A DNA stretch of 64,000 bases from Massilia yuzhufengensis (GTDB lineage Bacteria > Pseudomonadota > Gammaproteobacteria > Burkholderiales > Burkholderiaceae_D). Below, piece after piece: positions 45,123 through 56,791 of the stretch; positions within the stretch are counted from its first letter, which is position 1; every line of letters starts with the position of its first letter. The notes under the pieces are model-generated. The model did not search any database. It was not told the DNA's origin and worked only from the letters and a program-made list of their open reading frames with translations. The stretch is from positions 207,358 through 271,357 of the forward strand of contig NZ_FOLD01000004.1 in NCBI RefSeq assembly GCF_900112225.1, read 5' to 3'. The position numbers were made by a program, and so were the translations under genes.

Positions 45123-46067
45123 TCAACGCGCCGGCGTCAATCGCAGGCGGGCGCACGCCGCAAAGGGCACCAGGAACGGGTACAGTCCCCACACCGCGCG
45201 GCCGTCGACGCGCACGCACAGGGCCGCATACAGCGGCGGCAGCGCCATCAGCGCGAGCAGGGTCGCGAACGGCCGCAAGGCCGGCGGCGCGCTGCGCCAG
45301 CCCAGCACCGCCAGCGGCACGATGATGCATGCGCTGCCCGCGATCGACAGCAGCGAACGCACGTCGCCCAGCGCATGCCGGACGGTCCACCAGCTCGGCG
45401 CCCAGGTATATCCCGGCAGCCCGGTGATCGTGAACCAGCGCACCGAAACGATCCAGGCGCCGGCGGCCGCGAGGAAAGCCAGGCCCGGCAGGATGCCGAT
45501 GCGGCGCATGGCCACCAGCCACACCAGCAGCAGGATGTTCTCTTCGCGCACGGCGGTCCCCACCAGCCCCGCCAGCGCGGCAAGCCAGGGCTGGCCGCAC
45601 AGCAGCGCCAGCACGAAGGCGGCGCGCGCGCACACCGAGCCGGGATCGACCAGCAGGTAGGGTGCGTACCAGGCCACCGGCAGCGACACGATCATCAGGA
45701 GCCCGGCGCCGATCGCTCGGCGTTCGCTCAGGCCGGCACGCAGCGCGGCGGCCGACATCAGGCAGGCGCCGGCCGTGACCAGCACCCAGTTGAGCATGGC
45801 GAAGCCGTTGCGCAGCTCGCCCGGGATCACCGATGCCACCGCAGGCACCAGCAAGCGGTAAGGGAAAGGCGCGACAAGCTCGCTGGCCGGGATCTCGCCG
45901 CGCAGGTAGCGCGCGGTGTCGAAATAGGCTTGCGAATCGGCGACGGTGCCGCCCCAGCGCCACACCATCAGCAGGAAGGCCAGCAGCGCAAAGGCGGCCG
46001 CCAGCAGGGGCCAGTCGACACGGCGAACGCTTGATGGGGAAAGGGTCTGGGACTTCGCTGTCAGCAT
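45123..46067 (-). CDS. Polytopic membrane protein, possibly GT-C glycosyltransferase-like
   Basis: 314 residues from the ATG at 46065-46067; an in-frame start at 46163 adds 32 residues without hydrophobic pattern. Eight to ten membrane helices. After the first helix comes WGGTVADSQAYFDTARYLRGE, then PFPYRLLVPAVASVIPG. An acidic residue in the first outer loop followed by such a block is seen in GT-C enzymes and EpsG/DUF2029-like proteins. The resemblance is weak and no donor or acceptor can be named. No glycan gene is adjacent. It ends near the rnk leader. Confidence 0.75.
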   Translation of the reverse strand: MLTAKSQTLSPSSVRRVDWPLLAAAFALLAFLLMVWRWGGTVADSQAYFDTARYLRGEIPASELVAPFPYRLLVPAVASVIPGELRNGFAMLNWVLVTAGACLMSAAALRAGLSERRAIGAGLLMIVSLPVAWYAPYLLVDPGSVCARAAFVLALLCGQPWLAALAGLVGTAVREENILLLVWLVAMRRIGILPGLAFLAAAGAWIVSVRWFTITGLPGYTWAPSWWTVRHALGDVRSLLSIAGSACIIVPLAVLGWRSAPPALRPFATLLALMALPPLYAALCVRVDGRAVWGLYPFLVPFAACARLRLTPAR

Positions 46068-46153
46068 GTGATCGGGTTTGATGGCGTAACGGTGCGGGAT
46101 GATAGCAGCGCGCCCTGCGTAAGTACAGTTACACAGGGCGAATCGATGTCTGC

Positions 46154-46924
46154 TTATTTGCAAGGACGCTTGGCGCTGCGCATCGCATCGACTTGTGCCT
46201 GGGTGATGAACTTGGGCGCCGGCTCGTCCTCAGGAAAACCATCTGCCCCACGCCGCACGACCTTCGGCGGCGGTTCGTTCGGGCAGCCCTTGACCGAGGG
46301 CGGCAGCGAGGCGGCTAACGCAAACAACTCGCCGCGCAAAGGCGAGCCGGCCACGTTGGCGTCGATCCACAGCTCGTAGCCGCGGCGGTTCTCGAACCAC
46401 GACAGCACCGACACCGCCTGCCCCGACGGGGCCTGCAGGACGACCAGGCGCGCCGGCAGCTTGTTGATGCGTTCCGGTTCATCCGCCGGGTCGCGCCAGG
46501 CGCTGGTGCCGTCGGCCGACATGTCGTGCTCGAACAGCGTCAGCACCTGGCCACCGGGCATGCGAAAGCCTCGGTACAGGCGCGAAGGGACGTCGCCGAC
46601 GGTTTCCGCCAGTGCGCCGAGTGCTGTCAGGCGGGCGAAGGGCGTGCGCGAGAGGTCCACCGGCGGGAAGGCCAGGCCTTTCATTTCGGCCGCCTTGTCT
46701 TTCATGCGGACGGTGTAGCGATCGAGGTTGGCGGCGCAGACGAGGTTGTAGCCACGCTGCTTGACCTCCGCCGCCTTGCGCGCGTTGGCGGTGGCGAAGC
46801 CGGGGTCGTTCGGTGGCGGGCCCAGGCCGCATTCGATGCTTGCGGCGGCGGGGGCGGCGTGGGTGAGTGCTGAATACAGCAAGGCGGCAGCGAGCAAGCT
46901 GCCGGTTCGGATTGATCGGTTCAT
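46154..46924 (-). CDS. Exported hypothetical protein
   Basis: 256 residues from the ATG at 46922-46924 (MNRSIRTGSLLAAALL), where a signal peptide ends THAAPAAA. The mature part has two cysteine pairs (IECGLG, NLVCAANLD, KGCPNEPPP, KRPC). The segment FRMPGGQVLTLFEHDMSADGTSAWRD and AVSVLSWFENRRGYELWIDANV looks beta-rich. I recognise no named family; the disulphide pattern and signal fit a periplasmic or secreted protein. It is upstream of the membrane protein gene on the same strand, 86 bp away. Confidence 0.78.
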   Translation of the reverse strand: MNRSIRTGSLLAAALLYSALTHAAPAAASIECGLGPPPNDPGFATANARKAAEVKQRGYNLVCAANLDRYTVRMKDKAAEMKGLAFPPVDLSRTPFARLTALGALAETVGDVPSRLYRGFRMPGGQVLTLFEHDMSADGTSAWRDPADEPERINKLPARLVVLQAPSGQAVSVLSWFENRRGYELWIDANVAGSPLRGELFALAASLPPSVKGCPNEPPPKVVRRGADGFPEDEPAPKFITQAQVDAMRSAKRPCK

Positions 46925-47086
46925 GTGCACTGCGGCTGGTCTTTGCTGTTCATAGGGACGCAGGGTAGCAGATGGAGGGGCGTGCAAATGCGCGGATTTC
47001 CGCGATGACGAAATTGATGAAAACGGTGGGTTTTAGGCCGGAGCAGTTCGCAAGCGATAAAAGCATTTTTTTTGTTACCCCCAAAG

Positions 47087-47173
47087 CGTCGTTCCCGCGC
47101 AGGCGGGAACCTAATTTGCGTGCGCTATCGAAACGCAAACAAACTTGGGTTCCCGCCTTCGCGGGAACGACGG
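47087..47173. repeat. REPIN, variant core
   Basis: CGTCGTTCCCGCGCAGGCGG on the left and CTTGGGTTCCCGCCTTCGCG then GGAACGACGG on the right are inverted copies. The stem is CCCGC/GCGGG where other members have CCGGC/GCCGG, again with paired changes. It fills the gap 46925-47214, in which I see no gene. Confidence 0.8.
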
Positions 47174-47214
47174 GGTTATTGCAGCTATGTTTTGCTACTG
47201 GCGCGGATTGCCAC

Positions 47215-49473
<2,259 letters not shown>

Positions 49474-49476
49474 GGC

Positions 49477-50427
49477 TTACCCTTTGGCTTCAGCGATGAT
49501 GGCGGCCAGCGTGCGCTCGACGAGCGGCACCTTGAACGCATTCTCTTCGGTCGTGCGGGCGCCCGCGAGCAGGCTTGTTGCCACTGCCTGTGCGCCGCGC
49601 GGCATCGCGCCTTCGGCCGACTCGACCCGCCACGGCTTGTGGGCGACGCCGCCGAGCGCAACGCGCCCGCTGCCGTCACGCTGCACGATGGCCGCTACCG
49701 ACACCAGCGCGAACGCATACGAGGCGCGGTCGCGCACCTTGCGGTAGCTCTGGAACCCGCCGACCGGCGCCGGCAGCGTCACCGCCGTGATCAGCTCACC
49801 CGGTTTCAGGTTGTGGTCGAGGTGCGGCGTGTTGCCCGGCAGGCGGTGGAAGTCGGCGATCGGGATCACGCGCGTGGCGCCGCCCGGCGACACGGTTTCC
49901 ACCTGCGCGTCCAGCACCCGCATGGCCACCGCCATGTCGCTCGGGTGGGTGGCGATGCAGGCATCGCTCTGGCCGACGATGGCGTGCAGGCGGGTAAAGC
50001 CGCCGATGGCGCTGCAGCCGCTGCCCGGCTTGCGCTTGTTGCAGGGCTGGTTGGTGTCGTAGAAGTAGGGACAGCGGGTGCGCTGCAGCAGGTTGCCGGC
50101 GGTGGTGGCCTGGTTGCGCAGCTGGCCCGAAGCGCCCGCCACCAGCGCGCGCGTGAGCACGGCGTAGTCGCGCCGGATGCGTCCGTCGGCCGCCAGGTCG
50201 GAATTGCGCACCAGCGCGCCGATACGCAGGCCGCCGTTCGGCAGCGCCTCGATGCGGTCGAGCGCGAGGTCGTTGACGTCGATGAGGTGGGACGGCGTTT
50301 CGATCTGCAGCTTCATCAGGTCGAGCAAATTGGTGCCGCCGGCGACGAAGCGCGCATTCGGGTTTTTTGCGGCCGCATCGGCGGCTTCGGCCGGCGACTT
50401 GGCGCGCTCATAAGTAAAGGCCTTCAT
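49477..50427 (-). CDS. paoB: FAD-binding subunit of the aldehyde oxidoreductase
   Basis: 316 residues of the CO-dehydrogenase medium-subunit type. FAD-binding motifs are [19 protein letters not shown] and [15 protein letters not shown]. The insertion [20 protein letters not shown], with Cys residues, holds the extra [4Fe-4S] cluster that distinguishes PaoB-like subunits from plain xanthine dehydrogenase medium subunits. It overlaps the start of the next gene in the operon order by four bases (50424-50427) and is followed by paoC after 3 bp. Confidence 0.92.
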   Translation of the reverse strand: MKAFTYERAKSPAEAADAAAKNPNARFVAGGTNLLDLMKLQIETPSHLIDVNDLALDRIEALPNGGLRIGALVRNSDLAADGRIRRDYAVLTRALVAGASGQLRNQATTAGNLLQRTRCPYFYDTNQPCNKRKPGSGCSAIGGFTRLHAIVGQSDACIATHPSDMAVAMRVLDAQVETVSPGGATRVIPIADFHRLPGNTPHLDHNLKPGELITAVTLPAPVGGFQSYRKVRDRASYAFALVSVAAIVQRDGSGRVALGGVAHKPWRVESAEGAMPRGAQAVATSLLAGARTTEENAFKVPLVERTLAAIIAEAKG

Positions 50428-51071
50428 GCTTTGACTCCCGCTACCTCGGCGATCGCTTCCTGGATGTTGGAATAGGCGCCGCAGCGGCAGATATTGCCGC
50501 TCATGCGTTCACGGAATTCCAGCGGGCTGGCCTGCACCTTGGCATTCAGGTCGCCCGTCACGTGGCTGGGTGCGCCGGCGCGCATCTCGTCGAGCATGCC
50601 GACGGCCGAACAGATCTGACCCGGTGTACAGAAGCCGCACTGGAAGCCGTCGTGCTTGATGAAGGCGGCCTGCAGCGGGTGCAGGTTGTTCGGGGTGCCG
50701 AGGCCTTCGATGGTGGTGACCTCGTGGCCTTCCTGCATCACCGCCAGCGTGAGGCAGGACGTGGTGCGGCGGCCGTCGATCAGGACCGTGCAGGCGCCGC
50801 ACTGGCCCTGGTCGCAGCCCTTCTTGCTGCCGGTGAGGTGCAGCCGGTCGCGCAGCGCGTCGAGCAGCGTGGTGCGCGGGTCGACGTTGAGCTGGCGCTC
50901 GATGCCGTTGACCTTCAGGCGGATGCTCATGGTGGTCGGCGCGGTCGGCGCCGTGGCCTTCGGGACTGCAGCCTCGGCCTGCGGCGCGAGCTGCGAGACA
51001 ACGGCAACACCACCGACCGCGACGGTCGAGGCCTTGAGCAGTTGCCGCCTGTTTGGATCGAAGTCGGACAT
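50424..51071 (-). CDS. paoA: [2Fe-2S] subunit of the aldehyde oxidoreductase, Tat-exported
   Basis: 215 residues from the ATG at 51069-51071, behind GGAAG. A Tat signal [15 protein letters not shown] precedes a cleavage region around PQAEAA. Two [2Fe-2S] domains follow: a plant-type ferredoxin with [16 protein letters not shown] and a later C, and a helical domain with [13 protein letters not shown] and [11 protein letters not shown]. It is the first gene of paoABC. A dedicated maturation factor (paoD, XdhC-like) is not visible in the window. The 380-bp upstream gap is shared with the divergent hybrid kinase. Confidence 0.93.
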   Translation of the reverse strand: MSDFDPNRRQLLKASTVAVGGVAVVSQLAPQAEAAVPKATAPTAPTTMSIRLKVNGIERQLNVDPRTTLLDALRDRLHLTGSKKGCDQGQCGACTVLIDGRRTTSCLTLAVMQEGHEVTTIEGLGTPNNLHPLQAAFIKHDGFQCGFCTPGQICSAVGMLDEMRAGAPSHVTGDLNAKVQASPLEFRERMSGNICRCGAYSNIQEAIAEVAGVKA

Positions 51072-51451
51072 CGTTCTTCCTTTCTTGTGCAGGTGCAAGA
51101 TTTGACATGCGCTGCAGGATTTGACGGAAACGCGCGTTACAACACAGGCAAGAACATAGCGCGTTTCTAAATTCGGGGGCGTGCGTTTCGTTTCATGGGC
51201 TTGCCTGCGCACGCGCGCAGCCGGGCTTCACGCGCGCAAGCCGGTATGGAAGATTGTATGGCCCAAAATGCAACATGATTCATGTCGTATTTGCATGGGC
51301 TTATGACGCCAATTTATGAATCGGGTGCACTGGCATTGGCATGTAGACCGGCTTTACGCTTGCCATGAACCGCCATCCTGAGGCGCGCTGTGCATTGTGG
51401 CAACTGGTTACAATGGCCCTCTTACCCATCATAAGTTGGCAGGGATTCACC
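51072..51451. other. Divergent promoter region between paoA and the hybrid kinase
   Basis: 380 bp without a convincing gene. It is less GC-rich in the 51250-51320 part than its surroundings, as expected of promoters, but I cannot assign a clear -35/-10 pair or operator. Confidence 0.4.
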
Positions 51452-53944
51452 ATGGCTGCAATTTCTACCGATCGTGGCGAGATCGACCGTTGCGCCGTCC
51501 TCGATGCCTACGGCATCCTCGATACGCCGCCGGAAAAAGCATTCGACGACGTCGTCGTCCTGCTGAGCCAGTTACTGAAAGCGCCTATTGCTGCGGTCAA
51601 CCTGCTTGCAAGAACCCGGCAGTGGTTCAAGGCCGAGGTTGGCCTGAACACGCGAGAAATGCCGCTCGACGATTCCATTTGCAAGTTTGCCTTGCTCCAG
51701 CAAGACCTGATGGTGGTGCCGGACACCCGTCTCGACAGCCGCTTCCGCTGCAATCCCCTCGTCACCGGTGCGCCGGGGCTGCGCTTCTACGCGGGCGAAC
51801 TGCTGAAAACGGCAGACGGCGTTCCGCTCGGTACGCTGTGCGTGCTCGACACGCAGGCCCGGCCCCAGGGCTTGAGCGAGCAGGAACGTTTCATCCTCCA
51901 GACCCTTGCCCAGCAGGTGATGAGCCAGATCGAGCTGAGGAAAGCGCTCCGCGAACAGCAAGACCTGCTGGTACGCGAGCAGGCCATTCAGGAAGAGCTG
52001 AAGCAGGAACGCGACCAGAGCCAGCGCCTGCTGCATGGCATGGACGAAGGATTCATCTTCCTCGACAGCGACTTCCGGGTCAGGCAGATCAACGCCGGCG
52101 GCCTGAAATTCGAAACCCGCGGCGCGGCCGACATCGTGGGCCTGTCGCACTGGGAGGCCTGGTCCGGCTCCGAGGCCCTGCCGCTGGCGCGCCATTATCG
52201 GCACGCGCTGGAACAGCAGATAGCGGTCAACTTTGAACAGCACTACCAGTTTCCGGACGGCCGCGGCTATTGGCTCGATATCCGCGCCTATCCCGCGGGC
52301 GGCGGCCTGGCCGTGTTCTACCGCGACATCACTGAGCGCAAACTTGCCGAAGACGCGTTGCGGGAAAGCCGGCAGCATGCCCTGGACATCGCGCGCCAGG
52401 CCGAGAACGAGCGGCGGCGCCTCGACGCGCTTCTGGAAGCGGTACCCGTCGGTATCATCGTTGCGGACGCAAAGGGGGCGGTCATCCAGGTGAATGCCGA
52501 GAATCGCAAGATCTGGGGCAGCCACCCGCTTTCCGAAAATATCGACGCGTACGGCGAATGGAAAGGCTGGTGGGCGGACGGCTCCGCGCAACATGGCCAG
52601 CCTCTTGCGCAGCACGAGTGGGCCATGAGCCGGGCTTTGGCCGGCGAGGCGGCGCCGCGCCAGATCATCGAGGTCCAGTCTTTCGATGCGGCGCACCAGC
52701 GCCGCATCGTGCTCAATTCGGGCGCCCCGATCCGCAACGAAGCGGGATCGATCATCGGCGCCGTGGTAGCCCAGATGGATATCACCGACCGCATCAAGGC
52801 CGAGGAAGCGCTGCGGCAGGCCGACCAGAGGAAAGACGAGTTCCTCGCCATGCTGGCCCATGAACTGCGCAACCCGCTGGCGCCGATCACGTCCGCCGCC
52901 GCCATCCTGGCCATGCGCCCCGGCGACGAGGCGACCGTGCGCCGTACGGGCGCGATCATCGCGCGCCAGGCCAGGCACATGACCGGGCTGATCGACGACC
53001 TGCTCGACGTCTCCCGGGTAACGCGAGGCAAGGTAGAACTCGACAATGTGGAGCTCGATGTGGGCGACGTGATCGCCGTCGCCATCGAGCAGGTGCGGCC
53101 GCTGGTCGAGCGGCACGCGCACCGGCTGGCGCTGCGCCTGCCGCCGGCGCCGTCGATCGTGCTGGGCGACCGCAAGCGGCTGGTGCAGGTGGTGACCAAC
53201 CTGCTGAGCAACGCCGCCAAATACACGCCCGATGGCGGCAACATCGAGGTGGTGCTGGAATCGCACCAGGACACGGTCGTCATCCGGGTAAGCGACGATG
53301 GCATCGGCATGACGCCGGAGCTGACCGCCTGCGCATTCGACCTGTTTTCGCAGGGCACGCGCGGCCTGGATCGCAGCCAGGGCGGGCTGGGGATCGGGCT
53401 AGCGCTGGTCAAGAGCCTGTCTTCACTGCATGGCGGTTCGGTGACGGTGCAGAGCGACGGCCCAGGCATGGGCAGCGTGTTCCAGGTCACCCTGCCCCGC
53501 CTTGCCGCCACGGTGGCGCCGGTGGGCGACATTCCGCATGCCGGCAGCGAGCAGCCGGCCAAGCCATTGCGCATAGCGGTGGTGGACGACAATGAGGATG
53601 CCGCCGCCATGCTGGCCATGTTCCTTGAATCGTTTGGCCACCAGGTCCTGGTCTCGCCTGGCGCTCAGCACGCGCTCGAGCGCCTGCCGGCATTCCAGCC
53701 CGACGTCTGCTTGCTGGATATCGGCCTGCCCGGGATGAATGGCTACGACCTGGCGCGCACCCTGCGCGCCCATCCCGCCACCGCAGGGGCCATGCTGATT
53801 GCCATTACCGGCTACGCGCAGGAGAAAGACAGGCAGGACGCGCTCGCAGCGGGATTTGACGACCTGTTTGCCAAGCCGGTCGACCTGGCCTTCCTGGATG
53901 CCGCCCTGGCGCGGATAGCGCGGCGGCGGACGCTGGCGGCTTAG
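51452..53944 (+). CDS. GAF/PAS hybrid sensor histidine kinase
   Basis: 830 residues from the ATG at 51452 (AGGGA nine bases upstream; the open frame extends 29 codons more). Order: GAF domain (about 5-160, DTPPEKAFDDVVVLLSQLL and PLDDSICKFAL), a coiled coil, PAS 1 (DEGFIFLDSDFRVRQIN), PAS 2 (AVPVGIIVADAKGAVIQVN). Next come HisKA with FLAMLAHELRNPLAPI, the ATPase domain (NLLSNAAKYTPDGG, GLGIGLALVKSL), and a C-terminal receiver with LLDIGLPGMNGYDLA. No membrane segment, so a cytosolic signal such as redox or light is likely. No separate output regulator is adjacent. Confidence 0.9.
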   Translation: MAAISTDRGEIDRCAVLDAYGILDTPPEKAFDDVVVLLSQLLKAPIAAVNLLARTRQWFKAEVGLNTREMPLDDSICKFALLQQDLMVVPDTRLDSRFRCNPLVTGAPGLRFYAGELLKTADGVPLGTLCVLDTQARPQGLSEQERFILQTLAQQVMSQIELRKALREQQDLLVREQAIQEELKQERDQSQRLLHGMDEGFIFLDSDFRVRQINAGGLKFETRGAADIVGLSHWEAWSGSEALPLARHYRHALEQQIAVNFEQHYQFPDGRGYWLDIRAYPAGGGLAVFYRDITERKLAEDALRESRQHALDIARQAENERRRLDALLEAVPVGIIVADAKGAVIQVNAENRKIWGSHPLSENIDAYGEWKGWWADGSAQHGQPLAQHEWAMSRALAGEAAPRQIIEVQSFDAAHQRRIVLNSGAPIRNEAGSIIGAVVAQMDITDRIKAEEALRQADQRKDEFLAMLAHELRNPLAPITSAAAILAMRPGDEATVRRTGAIIARQARHMTGLIDDLLDVSRVTRGKVELDNVELDVGDVIAVAIEQVRPLVERHAHRLALRLPPAPSIVLGDRKRLVQVVTNLLSNAAKYTPDGGNIEVVLESHQDTVVIRVSDDGIGMTPELTACAFDLFSQGTRGLDRSQGGLGIGLALVKSLSSLHGGSVTVQSDGPGMGSVFQVTLPRLAATVAPVGDIPHAGSEQPAKPLRIAVVDDNEDAAAMLAMFLESFGHQVLVSPGAQHALERLPAFQPDVCLLDIGLPGMNGYDLARTLRAHPATAGAMLIAITGYAQEKDRQDALAAGFDDLFAKPVDLAFLDAALARIARRRTLAA

Positions 53945-54876
53945 CGCTGCGGGGCTTCCAAGCCAGCTGGACGTCGAACCAAGGCCTGGCCCCGTGCGCG
54001 TAGCAGCACCACGCCCACCGCGCCGGCGAGCATCAACATGACCGCGATCAGTTCGGCCTGGGTCGCCTGCAGGCTGCCCAGGTGATAGGCCGGGTTCACA
54101 CGGATCTGTTCGATCAGCAGGCGCTCGATTCCGGACAGGAGCAAATAGACCGAAAACAGCCAGCCGGCCTGGAACGGACGCTTGCGCAGCGCCCACAGCA
54201 GCCCGAAGCACGCGAAGGCCATCAGCGATTCGTAGACCGGCGTGGGATAGACGCCGGGCGCCGCGATCAGCTCACCGTAGATATTGTTGTCGTAGGTTTG
54301 GGCCCAGAACCAGGTCGGCAGCCAGTCCGGCTTGAGCGCCATGTTAGCCGGGACGCCCCAGTCGCCATCGCCCGATACCTGGCAGCCGATCCGGCCGATC
54401 GCATAGCCGAGCATCATGGCCGGGGCGACCGCATCGAGCATCGGGCGGATCGGCAAGTGCCAGCGCCGGACATATACCAACCCAGCCACGGTGCCGAGGA
54501 TCAGGCCGCCGAATACGCTCAGTCCGGAACGGCTGAAGATCATCGACCACGGCGATGCGAAGAACTGGTCGAGGTTCTCGAGGATGTGGAACACCCGCGC
54601 ACCGACGATTCCCGTGACCATGACCACCAGCGTCAGGTTGGACACCAGCTCGTGGGCAGGCTTGACGATCCATTGCTCGACGCCGTCCTTGGCCTTGACG
54701 CGCCGCCGTCCGGGCAGGATGGCGCCAAGGCTGTCCATGCGGCGCAGTTCCGCGGTGAGGCAGGAGGCCGCGACGATCATCGCGCAGGCGACCAGCAGGC
54801 CGAAGGTGGCAAGCGGCAGCGGGACGTCGTAGCCGGTGAGGGCTTTGACGACATCGCCCAGGTAGGGATAGGACAT
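53941..54876 (-). CDS. Divergent Lgt-family protein (prolipoprotein diacylglyceryl transferase paralogue)
   Basis: 311 residues with seven or so membrane helices. The Lgt signature region is recognisable: SRSGLSVFGGLILG corresponds to RSGGMSFHGGLIG of true Lgt, and YAIGRIGCQVSGDGDWG corresponds to GRLGNFINGE. The catalytic His of the first motif is Phe here and the Asn of the second is not kept, although the Arg is. It therefore seems to be a paralogue with altered chemistry and not the housekeeping enzyme. Its stop codon shares bases with the convergent kinase stop. The next gene upstream on the strand encodes a TfoX-N protein. Confidence 0.82.
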   Translation of the reverse strand: MSYPYLGDVVKALTGYDVPLPLATFGLLVACAMIVAASCLTAELRRMDSLGAILPGRRRVKAKDGVEQWIVKPAHELVSNLTLVVMVTGIVGARVFHILENLDQFFASPWSMIFSRSGLSVFGGLILGTVAGLVYVRRWHLPIRPMLDAVAPAMMLGYAIGRIGCQVSGDGDWGVPANMALKPDWLPTWFWAQTYDNNIYGELIAAPGVYPTPVYESLMAFACFGLLWALRKRPFQAGWLFSVYLLLSGIERLLIEQIRVNPAYHLGSLQATQAELIAVMLMLAGAVGVVLLRARGQALVRRPAGLEAPQR

Positions 54877-54894
54877 GGCCTGGCTCGTTCCTTG

Positions 54895-55236
54895 TCAGCC
54901 GGCGGTTGTGGTGCGCTTGGGTTTTTTTTCCTTCGGTGGCGGCATCAGTTCCGCCGTATCGACGATCAGGCGGCGCAAGGCTGCCGGGTCGTCCAGCAGT
55001 TCGTCGGCGATGGGGTAATCCTTCGCGCCGGGATAGGGCGGGCCCTGGGGCAAGTCCGGCGCCAGGGCCGTCACCGCCTTCGAGGGCTTGATGAAGACGC
55101 TGTTATCGCAGGCAAAGGCCACGACCTTGCCATCCAAGTAGAGGGCGAATTCGCCGAACAGCTTTTTGTAGGTGAGCCGGCTGCCCAGGCCTGCCGTCTC
55201 GACCACGTACTCGACGAAGCTTATATCCGTTGCCAT
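54895..55236 (-). CDS. TfoX/Sxy N-terminal domain protein
   Basis: 113 residues. The TfoX_N domain spans about 5-95: FVEYVVETAGLGSRLTYKKLFGEFALYLDGKVVAF, split by the marker GEFALYLDG, and later FIKPSKAV and PYPGAKDYPIADELLDD. A Lys/Pro-rich tail follows. The C-terminal TfoX domain of competence regulators is absent, so a regulatory role in competence should not be assumed. It is 18 bp upstream of the Lgt-like gene and 16 bp after the PhzF gene, suggesting one transcript. Confidence 0.88.
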   Translation of the reverse strand: MATDISFVEYVVETAGLGSRLTYKKLFGEFALYLDGKVVAFACDNSVFIKPSKAVTALAPDLPQGPPYPGAKDYPIADELLDDPAALRRLIVDTAELMPPPKEKKPKRTTTAG

Positions 55237-55252
55237 CCTATTTCCTTAGTGT

Positions 55253-56128
55253 TTAGATAAACAGCGACCCGTCGACGCAGGTGATGGCATTGCCGCCGAC
55301 GTGGATCGCCTTGTCCGAGATCGATAGCCGCAACGTGCCGGCGCGTCCGACCATTTCGCCTTGCGTGGCCAGGAAGTCACGACCGAATTCTCCAAGCTGG
55401 CCCGTATGGCGCAGGTAGGCCGCCACGGCGCCGGTGCCGCTGCCGCACACCGGGTCTTCGTCGATGCCATGGGCCGGTGCAAAGGCGCGCACTTCGATGC
55501 CGGCTTCGCCGCCAGCATCGTGCTGGCCGAAGATGATGACGCCCGTGTGGCGGCCCTTGACGTCCTGCGCCTTCATCCGCTGCAGGTCAGGCTCGCAGGC
55601 GAGTACCGCACGGGCGCTGGTGAGCTGGGCGACGACCCAGCGCGCGCCAACATCGACCAGGTAGGGCGCGGTGTTGACTTCCAGGTCCGCACGCAGGATG
55701 GATTCCAGCTGCACTACCTCGCCGGCATCAAGTTCGGTGAAGCCCGGCGTCGGCAGCTCGAACGAAATCCACTGCGCGCCCTCCCCTGCCTCGACCCGCA
55801 GCGTGACCAGGCCGGCGCCGCACTGCTGCACCAGGACGCCATCCTTCGCCTGCACCACGCCTGCTTCCAGCAGCGCATGCACGGTGCCGATGGTCGGATG
55901 GCCGGCGAAGGGCAGCTCGGCGCCCGGCGTGAAGATGCGGACGTGGTAGTCGGCGCCATCAGCCGTGGCTGGAAAGACGAAGGTGGTTTCCGACAGCTTG
56001 GTCCAGCTCGCGATGTGCTGCATCTGCCCGGCCGTGAGCCCGCCGGCATCGAGCACGACGGCAACCGGGTTGCCCTTGAAAGGCACGGTGGTGAATACGT
56101 CGACGGTCTTGAAGGGTAGGCGCGCCAT
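55253..56128 (-). CDS. PhzF-family isomerase/epimerase-like protein
   Basis: 291 residues of the PhzF/diaminopimelate-epimerase fold. N-terminal half with VDVFTTVPFKGNPVAVVLD, the catalytic-type Glu47 in KLSETTFVFP and FAGHPTIGT. C-terminal half with EDPVCGSGTGAVAAYLR. PhzF itself isomerises DHHA in phenazine synthesis, but no other phenazine gene is near, so this belongs to the broad uncharacterised YddE-like branch. Start at MARLPFKTVDVF. Confidence 0.9.
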   Translation of the reverse strand: MARLPFKTVDVFTTVPFKGNPVAVVLDAGGLTAGQMQHIASWTKLSETTFVFPATADGADYHVRIFTPGAELPFAGHPTIGTVHALLEAGVVQAKDGVLVQQCGAGLVTLRVEAGEGAQWISFELPTPGFTELDAGEVVQLESILRADLEVNTAPYLVDVGARWVVAQLTSARAVLACEPDLQRMKAQDVKGRHTGVIIFGQHDAGGEAGIEVRAFAPAHGIDEDPVCGSGTGAVAAYLRHTGQLGEFGRDFLATQGEMVGRAGTLRLSISDKAIHVGGNAITCVDGSLFI

Positions 56129-56189
56129 GTCGGTTCCAGTAGGAGTTCAGCCAGGTGGCTAGTGTACCGTTACCGCGTCATATCGGCTT

Positions 56190-56206
56190 GTTAAGACTTG
56201 CTTAAT
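56190..56206. promoter_or_regulatory. PmrA-like direct-repeat box upstream of an exported protein gene
   Basis: GTTAAG-ACTTG-CTTAAT: two related hexamers with 11-bp period, 84 bp before the start at 56290. It matches the spacing of the box before the ColR-like gene at 39860. Confidence 0.5.
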
Positions 56207-56289
56207 CGGCCAGCCGCTATGCGCCACAAATGGACAGCCGGATTAACGCGCCTGTACAGTCGGCTCACCAACAACCCGAGGTGTAGACG

Positions 56290-56736
56290 ATGCGACTGTG
56301 GCCAATGACGATCCTGATGCAACTGGCGATGTGCAGCCTGGCCGCCCATGCGCGCCCGCAGCCAGCCGCCGGCGCTGGGCGGCAGGATCCGCTTGCCACC
56401 GAGGCTGCGCCGGCGGCGCATGTAGCCATCGGCAGATACCGGAATGAGGAAGCGGTGATCCAGGCAGTACGCGAGACGCTGGCGGAGAGCCCGGGTCTGT
56501 GGATGGCGCCTTCCGGCACCGCGCTCAGCGGTGACAGCTACCAGAAGTTCGCACAACAGTTCTCAATGGCCGCGAAACCCCATTGCCTGGGTCCCGATCC
56601 GATGAAGCACCAGCCGGCCAGTACTGTGATCGGCAACAACGCCACGGGCAAGTGGAACGTTGGCGTGGGTGGGGTATTTGCGTTGCCGTTCTGGGGTGCG
56701 GCGATTTTGCGGGGGAAATGCAGTTGGGGCCGCTGA
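56290..56736 (+). CDS. Exported hypothetical protein
   Basis: 148 residues, preceded by GAGGTG. A signal peptide (MRLWPMTILMQLAMCSLAAHA) leads to a small mature protein with HVAIGRYRNEEAVIQAVRETLAESPG. A second block has two cysteines (KPHCLGPDP, RGKCSWGR) likely to form a disulphide. I recognise no family. The hexamer direct repeat upstream suggests control by a PmrA/ColR-type regulator, perhaps the one at 39.9 kb; that link is inferred. Confidence 0.72.
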   Translation: MRLWPMTILMQLAMCSLAAHARPQPAAGAGRQDPLATEAAPAAHVAIGRYRNEEAVIQAVRETLAESPGLWMAPSGTALSGDSYQKFAQQFSMAAKPHCLGPDPMKHQPASTVIGNNATGKWNVGVGGVFALPFWGAAILRGKCSWGR

Positions 56737-56791
56737 GCACAGCCGATAGGTCCAATTCGACATTCCTGTCACTATTGTCCATACCGCAGGT

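Noticed and set aside
53941..54876. Calling this gene the housekeeping lgt
   Set aside because: The essential histidine and the GRxGN asparagine are not conserved.
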